DNA from: Paenibacillus stellifer | GTDB taxonomy: Bacteria > Bacillota > Bacilli > Paenibacillales > Paenibacillaceae | Assembly (NCBI RefSeq): GCF_000758685.1 | Contig: NZ_CP009286.1 | Location: 4,777,501 to 4,841,500, forward strand | Length of the DNA: 64,000 bases | Reading direction: 5' to 3' | Shown: positions 61,244-64,000 of the stretch, in pieces | Layout: every line of letters starts with the position of its first letter | Numbering within the stretch: position 1 is the stretch's first letter | Made by a program: the position numbers and the translations under genes | The notes under the pieces: generated by a model | What the model was told of the DNA's origin: nothing | Seen by the model: the letters and a program-made list of their open reading frames with translations, nothing else | Databases searched by the model: none

Positions 61244-63058
61244 TCAGTTCGTGTGATCCCCTGTTTCCGTAATGGAAAAGGTGATGCACGTCCCCTCACC
61301 TTCCCGGCTCTCAATATGAAGCCCGCGGTTCTCACCATAGTACAGTACCAGCCGCTGATGAACGTTCCGCAGACCGATCCGGCTTCTTGGCTCATCCTCA
61401 GCCTTCGAGATGACCTCCCTGATCTCGGCAAGTCTATCCTCCGACATGCCCGCTCCGTCATCCCGCACCATAACCTCGATATTCTCGTCCTTTAGGACGA
61501 TATGAACATCAACCCGAACCGCGCCTTCCTTGTTCTCCAGGCCGTGAACCACCGAGTTCTCCACCAGCGGCTGTATGATGAGCGGAGGCATCACAATATC
61601 CATGCATTCAGGATCAACGGACAAGTCGTAATCCAGCCGGTCTTCGTAGCGGAATTTCTGAATTTCCAGGTAAGAACGGATCATCTCCACCTCATCCTTG
61701 ATCGGCGCCATGTCGCGCCCGACCTCCAGATTCTTGCGCATCAGCTTGCCAAGAAGCCTTACGGTGTTGGCGATTTCCTTCTCGCCTTTGATATGGGCGT
61801 TCATGCGGATGGATTCCAGCGCATTGAACAGGAAGTGCGGATTGATCTGGCTCGCCATCATCTTGAATTTGATCTCCTTCTGGGCGAGCTCCAGCTTGCT
61901 GTTCCGCTCATTGCTCTCAATAACCCGCTCGATCAGCTGATTGATGCTGCCGACCATATAATTGAACTGGCGGGACAGCTGGCCGATTTCATCATTGCCA
62001 TCGATATTCGAAATCACGTTGAAATTGCCGAGCGCCACCTGGTTTAGCTGGCGGCTCAGGCGAAGCAGACGGTTGGTCATCAGGAAGGAAATCGCGTTGA
62101 CCATCGCAAGCGCTACCACGAGTACGCCAAGAATAATGATAAGTCCGAGCGTGCTGACCCTGTTGGCGTCTTTGACAATATCCTCGGTCGCAAATACGGA
62201 TACAATTTTAAGCTTGCTGATGCTGTACAGCGGAGTCAGCTCGTTCACTATGACATAGGAATCGACGCCCTTTACCGTCGTCTTGATGACTTTCTCCCCC
62301 GATGTGCCCAGATCTGCGCCGATATCGAGCGAGTCCAGCGTTTGGCCGATCTGCTCCTGACTTTTGGCCGCGGCAATGTAGCCCTGTTCATCCACAACCA
62401 GCGTCTCGAATGGCTCCTGGTACAGCATCTGCTCCAGCCCTTCCGGCTTCATCTGCACCATCAGGATGCCTGTCCGGCGGAATTCCGGATAGGCTACGTG
62501 ACGGACCAGGCTCAGCTTGTTGATCGAGCCCGCCGGGCTGTTGCTGTATACATCCTTATCGGGGATATACAGCCAATAGATCCCCTTATTCTTCATGACG
62601 GAGTTGAACCAGATGCTCGATTTGATATCGGCGTCCACCGGCGAAATCGACATATTATTCACCAGCGTGGGATTGTCGATAAAGAAGCGGATATTCGAAA
62701 TCTCGCGATACTGCAAAATATACTTATCGAACACCTTGTAATTGTTATAAGCCTTCGTCAGCTCCAGAATATTGGCATAACGCGTATTGACAAGCTCGTT
62801 TAATTGCTGGTCAAAGACCAGCAGATTGGAAATATCCGTCGGCACGCGAAGCAGCGAAGACAGCTGGCTCTTGATCTTGGCGACATTGTTAGTAGCCTGA
62901 TCGATCGCCCTGCCTAGCGCCTCGCTCCGGTAATAGCTTGTCAGGCTAATGCCGACGACCAGCACGGGCAGCATGACGAACAGACAATAGAACAGGATCA
63001 GCTTGTTCTTCAGCTTCATGTCATTGATGGCGCGAATCAGAGATTTGATCGTACTCAC
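61244..63058 (-). CDS. YesM-type sensor histidine kinase
   Basis: About 604 residues. TM1 (LILFYCLFVMLPVLVVGISL), a large extracellular dCache-like sensor region, TM2 (LGLIIILGVLVVALAMVNAI, about 300-320), HAMP, His_kinase domain with phospho-His in KMMASQINPHFLFNALESIR, and HATPase_c (PPLIIQPLVENSVVHGLE, RDDGAGMSEDRL, GLRNVHQRLVLYYG). This is the LytS/YesM class that controls sugar ABC systems with a YesN-type regulator. The start is uncertain: GTG 63058 is preceded directly by AGGAAAGG, ATG 63019 has no ribosome site. The frame upstream of that is a repeat tract, not coding. Confidence 0.88.
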   Translation of the reverse strand: MSTIKSLIRAINDMKLKNKLILFYCLFVMLPVLVVGISLTSYYRSEALGRAIDQATNNVAKIKSQLSSLLRVPTDISNLLVFDQQLNELVNTRYANILELTKAYNNYKVFDKYILQYREISNIRFFIDNPTLVNNMSISPVDADIKSSIWFNSVMKNKGIYWLYIPDKDVYSNSPAGSINKLSLVRHVAYPEFRRTGILMVQMKPEGLEQMLYQEPFETLVVDEQGYIAAAKSQEQIGQTLDSLDIGADLGTSGEKVIKTTVKGVDSYVIVNELTPLYSISKLKIVSVFATEDIVKDANRVSTLGLIIILGVLVVALAMVNAISFLMTNRLLRLSRQLNQVALGNFNVISNIDGNDEIGQLSRQFNYMVGSINQLIERVIESNERNSKLELAQKEIKFKMMASQINPHFLFNALESIRMNAHIKGEKEIANTVRLLGKLMRKNLEVGRDMAPIKDEVEMIRSYLEIQKFRYEDRLDYDLSVDPECMDIVMPPLIIQPLVENSVVHGLENKEGAVRVDVHIVLKDENIEVMVRDDGAGMSEDRLAEIREVISKAEDEPRSRIGLRNVHQRLVLYYGENRGLHIESREGEGTCITFSITETGDHTN

Positions 63059-63483
63059 CCTTTCCTGGCAATTCAAGGTCCCTATAATAACACAAATATC
63101 GGAGAAAGAGATACCGGCAAAGAGAGCGCGCACCGGAAATCTATGGGCACCGTAAATATAGAAAAACAGACTCCCTTCGGCAGGAATGCCAAAGACAGCC
63201 TGTTCATGCGATAGAGAGGCGGAGTGGAAGCTGCGGAGGCCGGCTTTTACCGTGAGCGGCACGTGATACGCTCTTCGAGTCGGTCCGCCGGGACCCAGCC
63301 GGTCGGCCGCTCTTCCGGGCGGTTCACCGGGACCCGGCCGGTCATCCACTCTTTGGGGCGGTCCGGGACCCGGATCGGTCATCCGCTCTTCCGGGCGGTT
63401 CGGAACCCGGGCCGGTCATCCGCTCATCCGGGCGGTTCGGAACCCTGGCACGGTCATCCGCCGAAGCCTTGCGGTATAGCGGG
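63059..63483. other. 425-bp gap between the kinase and regulator genes
   Basis: Holds degenerate 37-39-bp tandem repeats at 63270-63459 and otherwise nothing I can name. Open frames through the repeats (Pro/Gly/Arg-rich) are not supported as genes. Confidence 0.6.
63270..63459. repeat. Five degenerate GC-rich tandem repeats of 37-39 bp
   Basis: Units at 63270-63308, 63309-63347, 63348-63384, 63385-63421 and 63422-63459, each close to GCTCTTCCGGGCGGTTC, then a short variable stretch around GGAACCCGG, then CCGGTCATCC. They lie between the regulator and kinase genes and are read through by their transcript on the minus strand. Confidence 0.88.
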
Positions 63484-64000
63484 TCAGCGTTCCTTCCGGT
63501 AAGCGGTCGGGGATACACCTACGTATTTCCGGAACTTGGCGTTGAAATAGTCGGGATTCATGTACCCTACTCTTTCGGCCACCTCGTATACCTTCATCCC
63601 CTGCGCCAGGAACTGCTTCGCCTTCTCTATGCGCACTTTGTCCAGGTAGGTGTTGAAGTGTTCACCCGTATGATTCTTGAACATTTTGCCTAAGTAAGCG
63701 CTGTTGTAATTGAACATATCGGCCAGCGTGCCAAGCTTGAGATTCTCGTTGTAGCGGCGCTGGATCAAATCGGTGATCCGCTTGATCTCATCGCCCCGGC
63801 CGGCGCTGAGGCCATCCGAAATGCGCTGCAGATAATCCGCCGCGCGGCTTTGAAGCTCACTCAAATAATCCGCGGTGTATACCCGGCTGAGCGAATGTGC
63901 GCTCTCGGCTATGGAAGGCTTGATCTCCGGATAGGCCGTTTCAAGGCGCGCCGAAACGCCGCTGATGATGCGCATCAGATGGTCTTTGACATAGCGCTCC
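63484..64000 (-). CDS. YesN-type response regulator, AraC output domain (partial, N-terminus off window)
   Basis: At least 172 residues of the C-terminal part, open to the window edge (the frame continues upstream of the ATG at 63975). The AraC double helix-turn-helix is complete: LKLGTLADMFNYNSAYLGKMFKNHTGEHFNTYLDKVRIEKAKQFL and MKVYEVAERVGYMNPDYFNAKFRKYVGVSPTAYRK. The receiver domain would lie beyond 64000. It precedes the YesM-like kinase, with 425 bases between. It should activate the transporter and GH95 genes. Confidence 0.88.
   Translation of the reverse strand, partial: ERYVKDHLMRIISGVSARLETAYPEIKPSIAESAHSLSRVYTADYLSELQSRAADYLQRISDGLSAGRGDEIKRITDLIQRRYNENLKLGTLADMFNYNSAYLGKMFKNHTGEHFNTYLDKVRIEKAKQFLAQGMKVYEVAERVGYMNPDYFNAKFRKYVGVSPTAYRKER

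Noticed and set aside
63059..63382. N-terminal extension of the YesM-like kinase (Pro/Gly/Arg-rich)
   Set aside because: It reads through the tandem repeats; the kinase N-terminus with its transmembrane helix starts after 63058 and no ribosome site exists upstream.
63270..63459. Possible CRISPR array
   Set aside because: Units are contiguous and degenerate, with no unique spacers and no cas genes nearby.

Overview
The window looks like chromosome of a moderately GC-rich, endospore-forming Firmicute of the Paenibacillus type. Reasons: gatCAB for Gln-tRNA amidation, PerR, a SigY operon, an RsbV/RsbW/SigB module, the sporulation-associated YyaC protein, SdpR/SdpI, DUF1128 and DUF5665 proteins, an LplB/LplC-type sugar ABC transporter with a YesM/YesN-type sensor pair, strong AGGAGG ribosome binding sites and many TTG/GTG starts. 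The assignment rests on gene content and is inference. I see no rRNA, tRNA, CRISPR array, complete insertion sequence or prophage.

Layout. 1-5.9 kb: a partial YgxA-like protein, a GH18 glycosidase, perR with a candidate Per box, and a DUF4097 membrane protein, all on the minus strand. 5.9-9.3 kb: gatCAB with its promoter. 9.4-13.7 kb: an IDEAL-domain protein and a full sigY-yxlCDEFG-like operon with an ECF-type autoregulatory promoter. 14-17.3 kb: an MBL/thioredoxin-like/DedA operon and a plus-strand sdpR-sdpI pair with a palindromic operator. 17.2-31 kb: an unusual O-antigen-ligase-like protein with an 81-bp minisatellite, then mixed housekeeping and sporulation genes (methyltransferase, PhzF, MarR/ArsR-like regulator with MFS pump, hydrolase, YyaC, pirin, asparaginase II, YtxH, DUF5665).

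31-42 kb is a coherent general stress region: sigB-rsbW-rsbV, a REC-kinase-REC protein, a CheR-type methyltransferase, a 1220-residue hybrid kinase with three receiver domains, and a REC-PP2C phosphatase. This resembles the RsbK/RsbM/RsbY input to SigB known from the Bacillus cereus group, with one extra kinase. Three sites matching a SigB promoter (GTTTCA or GTTTCG, 14 bases, GGGTTA or GGGTAA) lie upstream of rsbV, of a GSP17M-like gene and of a YtxG-like gene.

43-49.6 kb holds envelope genes, an ABC-F protein and, at 45.25-46.58 kb, an AT-rich two-gene island: a TIR-like (CAP12/Pycsar-effector family) protein with an unrecognised C-terminal domain, translationally coupled to a 100-residue basic protein of unknown family. 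It is the best candidate for an undescribed system, probably defensive. 49.9-54.4 kb: a CvfC-like HEAT protein, a lysine riboswitch controlling a LysP-type permease, and a secreted transglutaminase-like protein. 54.7-64 kb: a glycan locus with a GH95 alpha-L-fucosidase, a solute-binding lipoprotein, two permeases, a YesM-type kinase and a partial YesN-type regulator. No transporter ATPase is present, so a shared MsmX-type ATPase would be needed.

Many start codons given here differ from the longest open frame because a ribosome binding site or gene overlap points to an internal start; the reason is given in each entry.
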